Of a stretch of 64,000 bases of DNA, positions 1 to 9,108 are shown piece after piece. A program made the position numbers and the translations under genes. The notes under the pieces are model-generated. The model was given only the letters and a program-made list of their open reading frames with translations. It was not told where the DNA came from and made no database searches. The DNA is from Candidatus Sulfidibacterium hydrothermale (GTDB lineage: Bacteria; Bacteroidota; Bacteroidia; Bacteroidales; F082), in NCBI RefSeq assembly GCF_020149915.1, contig NZ_CP083760.1, positions 868,001-932,000 on the forward strand, read 5' to 3'. Every line of letters begins with the position of its first letter. Position 1 is the stretch's first letter.

Positions 1-680
1 TTGCATAAAACATATTGTGCTCCCAGGTGATTGGCACGGTTGAACAAACTTTTGGTGTTGGCTGATTGCTGAATGCCCAAAACGAGATACCGAAATGGTT
101 CTCCGTTTTTCCGGTTCATATCCGCTATTTGGCTGAACATGGTTCCTGAACTGATTCCGTTGTGCCAGGGACGTAAATCGAAATGAGCATCCAGGTTGAC
201 AATAGCCGGTAAAGGTTCACCCCGTTCTTTAAAAAACCGGTGCAATCCCAGATAATGTCCAAAAGCTATTTCGTGACCGCCGCCTAAGAGCACCGGAAAC
301 ATTTCTGCCTGAAGAAGTTTATAAACCGCTTCTGCCAACAGTTCCTGTGACTGTTCCAGATTGTTTTCGCATAAAATATTTCCGGCATCAAAAAGGTTGA
401 CATCCGAATTAAAATAAGAGGGCAGGTTGGCCAGCTGTTTGCGAATGCTGTCGGGTCCTTGTTTGGCTCCCGGGCGGCCCAGATTTCGTTTTACACCTTC
501 ATCGGATTTGAATCCTAAAAAACAAAAACTGAGTTTTCTCTCTTTTTGTAAAGGTTTCCGTAAATCCAAAAACTGCATCAGCTGGTGCCAGCGGTAAGCA
601 TCCGGATCATGAAGGTCATCAACCCGGCCTGTCCATATTTCCTTTTGGGCGGGTTTGTATAAATGCTCGAAATCGGTCAT
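1..680 (-). CDS. hutG: Formimidoylglutamase (arginase family), 3' end beyond the window
   Basis: Reading leftward from the ATG at 678-680, 226 codons are open and run off the left edge, so the C-terminus (probably about 90 residues) is missing. The protein begins MTDFEHLYKP and contains the ureohydrolase metal-binding motifs GGGHE and NLDAHFD, typical of the arginase/agmatinase/formimidoylglutamase family with its binuclear Mn centre. These enzymes act in the cytoplasm; HutG hydrolyses N-formimidoyl-glutamate to glutamate and formamide, the last step of one histidine-degradation route. The family fold is certain from the motifs. The substrate is inferred from hutH lying 1.6 kb away on the other strand. 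No Bacteroidota-type promoter was seen directly upstream. Confidence 0.85.
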   Translation of the reverse strand, partial: MTDFEHLYKPAQKEIWTGRVDDLHDPDAYRWHQLMQFLDLRKPLQKERKLSFCFLGFKSDEGVKRNLGRPGAKQGPDSIRKQLANLPSYFNSDVNLFDAGNILCENNLEQSQELLAEAVYKLLQAEMFPVLLGGGHEIAFGHYLGLHRFFKERGEPLPAIVNLDAHFDLRPWHNGISSGTMFSQIADMNRKNGEPFRYLVLGIQQSANTKSLFNRANHLGAQYVLC

Positions 681-826
681 TTTTTCAGTACTTATTGAAA
701 TGAAAATAAGAAAGGTAAAAATAGGTTTTTTGGTGAAAATGGCGGTTATTTTGGCGTTTTTTGCCGGTGGATTTCAGATGGGCTGGGTTTGCAAAAAATT
801 ATTCACGGTTTTCCTGTTTGAATTTG

Positions 827-834
827 TACTTTTG
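827..834 (+). promoter_or_regulatory. Candidate -7 box for hisS
   Basis: TACTTTTG matches the Bacteroidota -7 consensus TAnnTTTG and sits 28 nt before the hisS ATG. No TTTG was found at the expected 19-21 nt upstream, so only half of the promoter is supported. Confidence 0.4.
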
Positions 835-862
835 CATCCGGAAAAAATGATAAGAAACTTTT

Positions 863-2227
863 ATGGCACAAAAACCATCCATTCCGAAAGGAACCCGCGA
901 TTTTGGTCCGTTGGAAATGAACCGCCGGAACTATATTTTTACCACCATCCGGAAAGTATTTGAAAAATATGGTTATCAGCCGATTGAGACGCCGGCAATG
1001 GAGAACCTGAGTACTTTACTGGGAAAATACGGCGAAGAAGGAGATAAGTTATTATTTAAAATTCTGAATTCGGGTGATTATCTGGCAAAGGCTGATCCGG
1101 CGTTGTTAGAGCGTAAAGATTCGTTGCGGTTGAGTACCCAAATCAGCGAAAAAGGACTGCGTTATGATCTAACGGTTCCGTTTGCCCGTTTTGTGGTGCA
1201 GCACCGGAATGAAATCTCTTTTCCTTTTAAAAGATATCAGATGCAACCGGTTTGGCGGGCCGATCGTCCCCAGAAAGGGCGTTATCGCGAGTTTTACCAG
1301 TGTGATGTGGATGTGGTGGGCTCTGATTCGCTGTTGAATGAAGTGGATTTGGTGCGTATGATCGATGAGGTGTTCCGGAAACTCCAGATCAACGTGGTAA
1401 TTAAACTGAATAACCGGAAAATCCTGAGTGGGATTGCCCAGACTATTGATGCGCCTGAACTGCTGACCGATATCACGGTGGCGATGGATAAACTGGATAA
1501 GATTGGCGTGGAAAAAGTTTACGAAGAGTTACGGGCAAAAGGTCTTTCGCAGGAAGCCATTGATCAGCTGGAACCCATCTTGAATTTGAGCGGAAGCAAT
1601 ACCTCCAAATTAATTTGTCTGAAAGAACTTATTGGTCATACTACTGACGGCTCAAAAGGAATTCAGGAATTGACGACTCTTTTTGATTATCTGGAAGATG
1701 TGGATTTAAAGGCAGAGGTTGAACTGGACCAGTCGCTGGCACGTGGACTTAATTATTACACCGGGGCCATTATCGAAGTAAAAGCCGCTGATGTGCAAAT
1801 GGGAAGTATTTGCGGTGGCGGTCGTTATGATAACCTGACGGGTATTTTCGGTATGCCCGGGGTGTCGGGCGTGGGCGTTTCTTTTGGCGCTGACCGGATT
1901 TATGATGTGTTGACCGAATTACAGCTGTTTCCCCAGGAAGCCGCGGCATTGACACAGGTGTTGTTGGTCAATTTTGGTGAAAAAGAAAGCCGTTATGCTC
2001 TGAAGGTTTTGCAAAAATTACATCAGGAAAATATTGCTGCCGAATTGTATCCTGAACCGGCTAAAATGAAAAAACAGATGAAATATGCCGATCAGAAACA
2101 GATTCCTTATGTTTTATTGATTGGCGAAGAAGAGATGAACAGCGGAAAACTGACATTGAAAAATATGCAAACCGGTGAGCAGCAAAAAGTGGATGCCGAT
2201 GCATTATCCGAAATTTTGAAAGAATGA
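863..2227 (+). CDS. hisS: Histidyl-tRNA synthetase
   Basis: This 454-residue cytoplasmic enzyme charges tRNA-His. It is a class II synthetase: the N-terminus [14 protein letters not shown] is the usual HisRS opening, the motif 2 region reads [16 protein letters not shown], and the histidine-binding stretch [10 protein letters not shown] (around residue 295) and GGGRYDNL follow. A C-terminal anticodon-binding domain occupies about residues 355-454. Length is normal. The ATG at 863 is chosen because it starts the conserved KGTRDF block; a longer overlapping frame from 655 has no family resemblance. It lies between the divergent hutG and the downstream hutH. Confidence 0.97.
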   Translation: MAQKPSIPKGTRDFGPLEMNRRNYIFTTIRKVFEKYGYQPIETPAMENLSTLLGKYGEEGDKLLFKILNSGDYLAKADPALLERKDSLRLSTQISEKGLRYDLTVPFARFVVQHRNEISFPFKRYQMQPVWRADRPQKGRYREFYQCDVDVVGSDSLLNEVDLVRMIDEVFRKLQINVVIKLNNRKILSGIAQTIDAPELLTDITVAMDKLDKIGVEKVYEELRAKGLSQEAIDQLEPILNLSGSNTSKLICLKELIGHTTDGSKGIQELTTLFDYLEDVDLKAEVELDQSLARGLNYYTGAIIEVKAADVQMGSICGGGRYDNLTGIFGMPGVSGVGVSFGADRIYDVLTELQLFPQEAAALTQVLLVNFGEKESRYALKVLQKLHQENIAAELYPEPAKMKKQMKYADQKQIPYVLLIGEEEMNSGKLTLKNMQTGEQQKVDADALSEILKE

Positions 2228-2289
2228 TCTTTGGTGTCACGGGTTATTTTTTGTGACCTGTGAGATACGAATTATAAACCTGTGAAAAT

Positions 2290-3810
2290 ATGGACAATTT
2301 TCATCTTATCAGTAATCAAAAACTCACTTTTAAAACCGTTTTTACGATTCTGAAAAACGGATATAAATTAAAGCTTTCTGAGGAGTCGAAAGCGCAAATT
2401 ATTGCCTGCCGGAATTATCTCGACAAACGTATTGCGGAAAATGACGAGCCCATTTACGGTATTAATACCGGATTTGGTGCGTTATACAACAAAAGTATTT
2501 CGTTTGAAGACCTAGGGCAGTTGCAAGAAAATTTGGTAATGTCGCATGCCAGTGGAACCGGCGAAGAAGTGCCTTCCGAAGTGGTGAAGCTGATGTTGTT
2601 GCTGAAAATCAACTCGCTGGCTTACGGTCGTTCGGGCGTGCAGCTGATGACGGTTCAGCGGCTGATCGATTTTTTTAACGAAGGAATTTTTCCTGTCGTT
2701 TACCAGTTGGGATCGCTGGGTGCTTCCGGTGATCTGGCTCCGTTGGCGCATATGTCTTTGCCCTTGCTGGGAAAAGGAGAAGTAATTTATAAGGGCGAGA
2801 AACGTCCGGCCATGGAAGTGCTACAAGAAAAGGGAATGGAACCCATCCGTTTGCAATCGAAAGAAGGGCTCGCATTACTTAACGGTACCCAGTTTATGAG
2901 TGCTTACGGGATTTATTCCGTGCTTAAACTGTTCCGGCTTTCCGATATGGCCGATATTATCGGGGCTTTGTCGCTGGATGCTTATGACGGTAGGATAGAG
3001 CCTTTTTACGAAGGATTACATACCATCCGGCATCATTTGGGGCAAGTGCAAACGGCCCAGCGTTTTCGCGAACTGCTTGATGATAGTGAGATCATTAAAC
3101 AACCGAAAAAACATGTTCAGGACCCTTATTCGTTTCGTTGTATTCCCCAGGTTCATGGCGCTTCAAAAGATGCCATTAATCATGTCGCTTCGGTGTTGTC
3201 AGAAGAGATGAATGCGGTAACGGATAACCCGACGGTTTTTCCTGAAGAAGATTTGGTGATTTCCGGCGGGAATTTTCATGGTCAGCCACTGGCTTTGGCA
3301 TTGGATTATTTGGCTATTGCTGCTGCTGAGTTGGGAAATATTTCGGAACGCCGTACGTATCAGTTGATTGCCGGAAAGCGCGGACTGCCTTCTTTCCTGG
3401 TGGCTAATCCCGGTTTGAATTCGGGTTTTATGATCCCCCAATATACGGCCGCTTCCATTGTGAGCCAAAATAAGCAACTTTGTAGCCCGGCTTCGGTGGA
3501 TTCCATTGTTTCGTCACAAGGACAGGAAGATCATGTGAGTATGGGGGCTAATGCTGCTACCAAAGCTTACAAAGTGGTGATGAATGTAGGAAGAATTTTG
3601 GCCATCGAACTGTTTAATGCGGCTCAGGCATTGGAATTTCGCAGGCCATTAAAAACGTCGTCGTATCTTGAAGATTTCCTGCAAAAATACCGTCAGCGGG
3701 TTCCGTTTGTTCAGCAGGATAAAATCATGCATGATGAAATAGAAAAGTCCATTCAATTTCTTTATGAAGTGGAATATGAATTACCGGATGCTTTGATTCC
3801 GGGAATTTAA
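2290..3810 (+). CDS. hutH: Histidine ammonia-lyase
   Basis: This 506-residue cytoplasmic enzyme deaminates L-histidine to urocanate and ammonia, the first step of histidine use as a carbon and nitrogen source. The Ala145-Ser146-Gly147 triad in GSLGASGDLAPLAH is the sequence that cyclises into the MIO cofactor. NGTQFMSAYG and the late SQGQEDHVSMG block are also family signatures. Length is typical. It starts 62 nt after hisS with no obvious promoter between, so it may be co-transcribed. Its TAA overlaps the stop of the convergent thioredoxin gene (shared TTAA). Urocanase and imidazolonepropionase are not in this window. Confidence 0.95.
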   Translation: MDNFHLISNQKLTFKTVFTILKNGYKLKLSEESKAQIIACRNYLDKRIAENDEPIYGINTGFGALYNKSISFEDLGQLQENLVMSHASGTGEEVPSEVVKLMLLLKINSLAYGRSGVQLMTVQRLIDFFNEGIFPVVYQLGSLGASGDLAPLAHMSLPLLGKGEVIYKGEKRPAMEVLQEKGMEPIRLQSKEGLALLNGTQFMSAYGIYSVLKLFRLSDMADIIGALSLDAYDGRIEPFYEGLHTIRHHLGQVQTAQRFRELLDDSEIIKQPKKHVQDPYSFRCIPQVHGASKDAINHVASVLSEEMNAVTDNPTVFPEEDLVISGGNFHGQPLALALDYLAIAAAELGNISERRTYQLIAGKRGLPSFLVANPGLNSGFMIPQYTAASIVSQNKQLCSPASVDSIVSSQGQEDHVSMGANAATKAYKVVMNVGRILAIELFNAAQALEFRRPLKTSSYLEDFLQKYRQRVPFVQQDKIMHDEIEKSIQFLYEVEYELPDALIPGI

Positions 3811-4142
3811 TTCTCGAAGATCATGCGGTAAGGACGCTCTATTTCAGCAGCCAGCTGGGGAATAGAGATATATTTGCTTTCGCGACGATACTCACGGCCG
3901 TCAAAAAACAAAATGAGAGTGGGATTGGAAAAAACCTGATAGCGAGCCGGAAGTTCCGGGTATTTCTCCGAATTGACAAAAGCCAGTTTGATATTTGGAA
4001 ATTCTTCTTCAACCAGTTTAATCACTTTTGGCCGTAAACTCAAACAAGGGGCACAATGGTCGTTGTAAAAATAAAGCATGGTTGCCACATTGTCTTTTAC
4101 ATGTGCTTCCAGTTGCTCCGGTGTCTGCAGTTCGTTTTTCAT
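3807..4142 (-). CDS. Small thioredoxin-fold protein with a CAPC active site
   Basis: The protein has 111 residues, the size of a single thioredoxin domain, with no signal peptide. The redox motif is Cys30-Ala-Pro-Cys33 in YNDHCAPC, followed by a cis-Pro region in FSNPTLILF. It should act as a cytoplasmic dithiol reductase or thiol-oxidoreductase. CAPC instead of the CGPC of housekeeping thioredoxin suggests a specialised member. The ATG at 4142 (MKNELQTPEQ) is preferred over an upstream in-frame ATG because the extra 57 residues are unlike the family and would cover the promoter at 4171-4200. Convergent with hutH. Confidence 0.85.
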   Translation of the reverse strand: MKNELQTPEQLEAHVKDNVATMLYFYNDHCAPCLSLRPKVIKLVEEEFPNIKLAFVNSEKYPELPARYQVFSNPTLILFFDGREYRRESKYISIPQLAAEIERPYRMIFEN

Positions 4143-4170
4143 TTTAGATGCTGTTTTTGAAAAATGGCTG

Positions 4171-4200
4171 CAAAAATACAATTTCCGGATAATCGTACAA
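4171..4200 (-). promoter_or_regulatory. Promoter of the small thioredoxin gene
   Basis: Read on the minus strand, TTG, 19 nt, TATTTTTG. Both elements and the spacing fit the Bacteroidota sigma-A consensus. The -7 box is 29 nt upstream of the ATG at 4142, which supports that start. Confidence 0.55.
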
Positions 4201-4263
4201 TATTTTTTCAGGGTTCCCCAATTTGCTTTAATTTCGCGCTGTCTTTTTACAAAAACAGACCAC

Positions 4264-4692
4264 ATGACAGCAGAAGAAAAAATAAAACCCGGATTTTTGA
4301 AAGTTTTGCTCATTCTTACTTTTATAGGAAGCGGAATGACAATGTTGTCTAATTTGCTGATATTTACCTTTTTCGATCAGATGAAAATGGTGGTAACCAC
4401 ACAAATGGCAAATTATACTTTTATGGGAACCAAAATGGATTTCACTCCTTTTTTTGAGATCAGCCCCCTTTTTTATCTCATACAAGGTCTGCTGTCGGCA
4501 CTTTCGCTGAGTGGTGCTATTTTGATGTGGGATTTAAGAAAACTGGGTTTTCATCTTTATACCATTGCCCAGATTTTATTACTGATTGTACCCAAGCTGT
4601 TTATTAAAGGACTTCCTTTTCCGGGAATGGAACTGCTGATTAGCTTTATTTTTGTGTTTTATTATTCGCGGTTCTTAAAAATCATGCGTTAA
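4264..4692 (+). CDS. Small inner-membrane protein, unknown function
   Basis: The product has 142 residues with four hydrophobic stretches, roughly residues 13-35, 62-85, 95-110 and 118-138, so it is probably a four-helix inner-membrane protein with a short charged N-terminus (MTAEEKIKPG). I recognise no catalytic motif and no named family. The ATG at 4264 is chosen because a longer upstream reading would run antisense through the thioredoxin start region. It is transcribed away from the thioredoxin gene, with 121 nt between the two starts. No function is proposed. Confidence 0.7.
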   Translation: MTAEEKIKPGFLKVLLILTFIGSGMTMLSNLLIFTFFDQMKMVVTTQMANYTFMGTKMDFTPFFEISPLFYLIQGLLSALSLSGAILMWDLRKLGFHLYTIAQILLLIVPKLFIKGLPFPGMELLISFIFVFYYSRFLKIMR

Positions 4693-4708
4693 AACCAGAT
4701 GAATCCCG

Positions 4709-4740
4709 TTTGCTTTTGATGGAAGGTTGTGTTAATTTTG
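4709..4740 (+). promoter_or_regulatory. Promoter of the secreted protein gene at 4778
   Basis: TTTG (4709-4712), 20 nt, TAATTTTG (4733-4740): a full match to the Bacteroidota promoter consensus in elements and spacing, 37 nt before the ATG. Confidence 0.6.
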
Positions 4741-4777
4741 TCTGTAAACTTTTTTTGGATTTTATAGAACAGAAAAC

Positions 4778-5479
4778 ATGAACTTTTCCAGATTTTTCGT
4801 TTTTGTTGCTTTTTTGTTGGCTTCATCGGGCTTATTTGCCCAAAGCGAGTCAACGGTTTTGACGTATGGAGATTTTATCCAGTTACGACAAAGCCGGCCG
4901 GTGGGGAAGCAATCGCTTAGCCTGTCGGAAATTTCGGGCTCTCCGTATCTTAACGTAAAGTATCAAACCGGCTCGGTATTGACCAAAAAGGGGGTAAAAT
5001 ATGTTCATATCCCTCTGCGCTATAATATTTACAGCGATGAAATGGAGTTCAGAAACAAGAACGGGAATGCACTAATTATCACTTCTCCGGATAATATAAA
5101 GGAAATTAAAATGGGAGATACGGTTTTTGTTTACGTCCCTTATCTTGCTGATAAAAAGCTGCATAAGGGTTATTTCCAGCTACTTAATCACGGAGCCGTT
5201 GAAGGGCTGGTCCGTTACCGGGTTGAATTTCAGCCTGCCCAGCAGGTTGGTGCTTATACAGAATCCCAACCGCCTAAGTTTATCCATTATTCTCCTCTTT
5301 TTTATGTGCGTCCTGCCGGTCAACCGGCTGTTGAAGTACATAAGGTAAAAACCCTGATCAACTTATTGGGAGACCACAAAAAAGAATTGCAGGCTTTTGC
5401 CAAAAAAGAAAATATTAAATTACGTCGTGCCGAGGATTTAAGGAAAATACTGGATTATTACAATAGTCTGAAAAATTAA
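4778..5479 (+). CDS. Secreted or periplasmic protein of unknown function
   Basis: The 233-residue product begins with a clear signal peptide (MNFSRFFVFVAFLLASSGLFAQ, cleavage after about residue 21-22). The mature part has a mixed polar composition with beta-like stretches (GVKYVHIPLRYNIYSDEMEF, GDTVFVYVPYL) and a lysine-rich helical C-terminus from about residue 190. No lipobox, catalytic motif or sorting domain is visible. It has its own good promoter at 4709-4740, and 402 nt of non-coding sequence separates it from susC-1. The family is not recognised. Confidence 0.7.
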   Translation: MNFSRFFVFVAFLLASSGLFAQSESTVLTYGDFIQLRQSRPVGKQSLSLSEISGSPYLNVKYQTGSVLTKKGVKYVHIPLRYNIYSDEMEFRNKNGNALIITSPDNIKEIKMGDTVFVYVPYLADKKLHKGYFQLLNHGAVEGLVRYRVEFQPAQQVGAYTESQPPKFIHYSPLFYVRPAGQPAVEVHKVKTLINLLGDHKKELQAFAKKENIKLRRAEDLRKILDYYNSLKN

Positions 5480-5881
5480 AACGGTCTGCTGAAAAAGATG
5501 GCTGTTTAACCTGTTGGTTTTAACATTGTTTATCCGGTGATGTTTCTTGCGTTAGTGTGAAATTTTATGCCTGGTTTTCTTTTTTTGAGCGGGGCGAAAT
5601 TACCGGGCTGCCGGATTTATTCTTTGTTTCCTGAAAATTATGGGATAAATCTCCCCTTTTTCTGATTATTTTTTATTAAAAAACCCTTTCGTTTTTTAAT
5701 TCCCTGCAACTTCTTAAATAATTAGCTTGTAGCTTGTTGTAAAACAGTGTATTACAGCGCAATGTTAAATATTTTTTAAAATAGTTAATAAATGTTAAAG
5801 TTTTCTTTTATATATTTGGATGATGATTGTGCGAGCAATTATGCATTTTTCTAAAATTTTCATTAACCAAAATTTATCATT
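5480..5881. other. Gene-free AT-rich leader before susC-1
   Basis: I see no gene here. The last 130 nt are strongly AT-rich with repeated AATGTTAAA words. The only regulatory candidate is TATATTTG at 5811-5818. Confidence 0.5.
5811..5818 (+). promoter_or_regulatory. Candidate -7 box for the susC-1/susD-1 operon
   Basis: TATATTTG matches TAnnTTTG, 63 nt before the susC-1 ATG. No convincing -33 TTTG lies 19-21 nt upstream. Confidence 0.4.
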
Positions 5882-8800
5882 ATGAGAAAAATTACTTTTA
5901 TGTTCGTGTTCTTGTTGTTTGCAGGGCTTAATTTTGCCTGGGCACAAACAAGAACCATCCATGGTAAAGTTACCAGCTCAGAGGATGGCTTGCCCATTCC
6001 CGGAGTAACTGTGAAGGTCAAGGGGACTACGGTAGGAACCACTACCAACCTTGATGGTAAATATGCCTTGGAAGTGAAAGCAGGCCAAAACACGCTTGTT
6101 TTTTCGTATGTGGGTATGAAAACCCAAGAAGTTACCCTTGGCAACAGCAACGTCGTAAATGTTGTTTTGCATCCTGATGTGTTGCAAATTGACCAGGTGG
6201 TGGTAACCGCTATTGGTATTACCAAAGAAAAGAAAGCATTGGGATACAATGTGCAAGATGTTACCGCTAAAGAAATTGCCAAGAGTGGAAATACCGATGT
6301 GGTAAATGCTCTCCAGGGTCGTGTTTCGGGAGTGACCATTACTCAGGCCAGTGGTGCTGCCGGTGGAGCTACATATATTACGATCCGCGGGGCAACATCT
6401 ATTATTGGAAATAACCAACCACTTTTTGTGGTAGATGGTGTGCCGATTGACAACTCCGGTGGAGCCGGTGGCGTGGCTGGTGTGGCTACTTCTAACCGTG
6501 TTCAGGACCTGAACCCCGATGATATAGCCAGTGTTAGTGTACTGAAAGGTGGTGCTGCTACTGCATTGTATGGTATTCGTGGTGCTAATGGGGTAATTGT
6601 AATTACCACCAAAAAAGGAAAATCAACCAAAGGAAAGAAAATTAACGTTACCTTTAATTCCTCTGTAACTATTCAGAAAATTAGCCAGGTTCCGGATTTA
6701 AATACTGAATATGCTCAGGGATGGAGCGGACAATGGTATTCCGGCTTTTTTGCTTCCTGGGGACCAAAAATCTCAGAATCGGGTTACAGTAAAGATCCTT
6801 CTGTATGGTATTATCCGGGATTTGATGTAGATGGAGCTATCGTACCGAAAGATCAGGCCGATCCTAGCTTGGGCCCGGTAAAAGTTTACGATCAGTTTGA
6901 TTTCTTCCAGACAGGTGTAACCAATAATAATTTCCTTAGCCTTTCCGGTGGAAATGACAAATCGACCTTTTACATTTCGGCTTCTGACCTGAGGGATGAA
7001 GGGGTAATCCCAAATAACCTGATTCGAAGAAATACTTTTAAAGTATCCGGTTCTTCTGAATTGAGTGACCGGTTTAAAATTTCTGGAAATGCAAATTATT
7101 TAATTGATAACGGAGAACGTATCCAGCAGGGATCCAATACGTCGGGTGTGATGCTGGGATTAATGCGTACTCCGCCTACCTTTAATAATGCTGCCGGATA
7201 CGAATTTCCGGATGGTACCCAACGGAATTATCGCCACGGCGGTGGTTATGATAACCCTTACTGGACAGCCAATAAAAACCTTTATAACGACAAGGTAAAT
7301 CGTATCATTGGTAATTTGCAGATGGATTATTTTGTAACGGATTGGTTGCATTTGATGTTCCGTCCGGGTGTTGATTATTACAACCGGTATGTAAAAAGTC
7401 ATATTGCTATTGGTTCAAGAACTTATTCTGCTGGACAGGTTACGGTTTCTAGTTATAACCATTTTGATTTGAACAGCGACCTGATTGCTTATATGAACTG
7501 GAATCTGAGTGAAAATACCAGCATGTATGCCAATGTGGGCTTTAATATGCAACAACGGAAATCAAATTATGTTTGGGGACAAGCCAACGGACTTTCTATT
7601 CCTGATTTTTATAATTTGAGTAACAGCCCTAATATCCAAACGGGTGAAAGTACCTACGAAAAACGGATGATGGGTGTGTTCTTTGATGTGGGAGTAAGTT
7701 ATAAAAATATGCTCTACCTGAATGTTACCGGACGTAATGACTGGTCAACAACACTTCCCGAAGAGAATAATTCATTTTTCTATCCGTCTATCAACGGTAG
7801 CTTTATTTTGTCGCAACTTCCTTTCCTGAAAGGAAACAAAGTGCTTCCTTATGTTAAAATTTATTCTTCTTATGCTATTACAGCTAATGATGCTGCAGCT
7901 TACCGTACTTTAACGTATTACGGACAGGCAGGTATCAGCGACGGATGGGTTAGTCCTTCCGGGGTTAATTTCCCGATTACTACTGACGGCGTTAGCTATA
8001 ACGGCTTTACTTATGGAAACACCATGGGAAGTAATGATCTGAAACCGGAACGTACACGTACTTTTGAAATAGGAACCAACTTGAAATTTGTCAATAACCG
8101 GTTGGGACTTGATTTCTCATACTTTAATAATTTGAGTACAGATTTGTTGTTGCCGGTAGATATTGATCCTTCCACTGGTTTTTACAGCATGTATGAAAAT
8201 GCAGCTTCGATGTCTTCAAAAGGATTCGAATTTACTTTGTATGCCACACCGATAAAAACCAAAAACTTTTCTTGGGATATTCAGGTGAATTTCTCCAGAA
8301 TTAAAAACGTGGTCGAATCGTTGGCTCCGAATGTAAATTCTATTTTCTTGGGTGGATTTACCGATCCGCAAGTTCGTGCTGTGGCTGGCGAAGAGTATGG
8401 AACCATTTATGGTTATGACTGGCAGCGTGATGCTAATGGAAATGTCCTGATTGACGATAATACCGGATATCCGGCAGGTGATTACACGATGAAACCGTTG
8501 GGAAAAGTAAATCCTGATTGGACAATGGGTATCAGTAACTCTTTCCACTTCTTTAATTTTACGGTTTATGCTCTCCTGGATATCCGCCAGGGAAATAAAA
8601 TGTGGAATGGTACCCGTGGTGCCCTGGATTTCTTTGGTGCCGCCGCCGAAACCATGAGCCGTGATGATGATTATGTATTCAGTGGAATTAAAGCCCACTG
8701 GGAAGATGGTGTTTTGGTTCCTGATGATGGAAATCCGGTAAATGATATTGTAGTAAAACTGGATCAAACCTGGCGTACCTCTGGTGAAGGTAGTGGATTT

Positions 8801-9070
8801 ACTGGTCCTACTGTTGATTATATCGAAGATGCAAGCTGGGTTCGTTTACGCGAACTGACAATTTCCTATTCTTTTAACAAGATGCTGAAAGGTACCTTTG
8901 TTGATAATCTGGAAATTTACTTTACGGGAAGAAACTTGTGGCTAAGCACCCCCTATACGGGTATTGATCCTGAAACCAGTTTGTTGGGTGCATCCAATGC
9001 CCAGGGAATGGATTACTTTAATATGCCGGGAACAAAATCATATTTGTTTGGCGTACGCTGGTCATTCTAA
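5882..9070 (+). CDS. SusC/RagA-type TonB-linked outer membrane receptor 1
   Basis: This 1062-residue outer-membrane beta-barrel imports a polymer fragment (glycan or peptide) using TonB energy, together with the SusD lipoprotein downstream. After a signal peptide ending at about residue 21 (FAWAQ) comes a carboxypeptidase-D regulatory-like domain (about 24-105, RTIHGKV to NVVNVVL), the DQVVVTAIGI region, a plug domain (about 120-230, with NALQGRVSGV and PLFVVDGVPIDN), then the barrel ending in FGVRWSF with the terminal aromatic usual for outer-membrane proteins. No glycosidase or ECF/anti-sigma gene is adjacent, so the substrate cannot be named. The N-terminus is nearly identical to that of the second SusC at 14094. 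Confidence 0.95.
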   Translation: MRKITFMFVFLLFAGLNFAWAQTRTIHGKVTSSEDGLPIPGVTVKVKGTTVGTTTNLDGKYALEVKAGQNTLVFSYVGMKTQEVTLGNSNVVNVVLHPDVLQIDQVVVTAIGITKEKKALGYNVQDVTAKEIAKSGNTDVVNALQGRVSGVTITQASGAAGGATYITIRGATSIIGNNQPLFVVDGVPIDNSGGAGGVAGVATSNRVQDLNPDDIASVSVLKGGAATALYGIRGANGVIVITTKKGKSTKGKKINVTFNSSVTIQKISQVPDLNTEYAQGWSGQWYSGFFASWGPKISESGYSKDPSVWYYPGFDVDGAIVPKDQADPSLGPVKVYDQFDFFQTGVTNNNFLSLSGGNDKSTFYISASDLRDEGVIPNNLIRRNTFKVSGSSELSDRFKISGNANYLIDNGERIQQGSNTSGVMLGLMRTPPTFNNAAGYEFPDGTQRNYRHGGGYDNPYWTANKNLYNDKVNRIIGNLQMDYFVTDWLHLMFRPGVDYYNRYVKSHIAIGSRTYSAGQVTVSSYNHFDLNSDLIAYMNWNLSENTSMYANVGFNMQQRKSNYVWGQANGLSIPDFYNLSNSPNIQTGESTYEKRMMGVFFDVGVSYKNMLYLNVTGRNDWSTTLPEENNSFFYPSINGSFILSQLPFLKGNKVLPYVKIYSSYAITANDAAAYRTLTYYGQAGISDGWVSPSGVNFPITTDGVSYNGFTYGNTMGSNDLKPERTRTFEIGTNLKFVNNRLGLDFSYFNNLSTDLLLPVDIDPSTGFYSMYENAASMSSKGFEFTLYATPIKTKNFSWDIQVNFSRIKNVVESLAPNVNSIFLGGFTDPQVRAVAGEEYGTIYGYDWQRDANGNVLIDDNTGYPAGDYTMKPLGKVNPDWTMGISNSFHFFNFTVYALLDIRQGNKMWNGTRGALDFFGAAAETMSRDDDYVFSGIKAHWEDGVLVPDDGNPVNDIVVKLDQTWRTSGEGSGFTGPTVDYIEDASWVRLRELTISYSFNKMLKGTFVDNLEIYFTGRNLWLSTPYTGIDPETSLLGASNAQGMDYFNMPGTKSYLFGVRWSF

Positions 9071-9108
9071 TCATTTTTATGGAATACAAACTAAAAAAGA
9101 ATAAAATC

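Noticed and set aside
655-963. 102-codon frame overlapping the hisS start
   Set aside because: It begins inside the hutG promoter region and runs out of frame into hisS; no family features.
2233-2260. Weak GTCAC/GTGAC hairpin after hisS
   Set aside because: Only 5 bp with a T-rich loop and no T-run after it; not a convincing terminator.
3808-4313. Longer version of the thioredoxin gene with 57 extra N-terminal residues
   Set aside because: The extra part is unlike thioredoxins and would cover a good promoter at 4171-4200.
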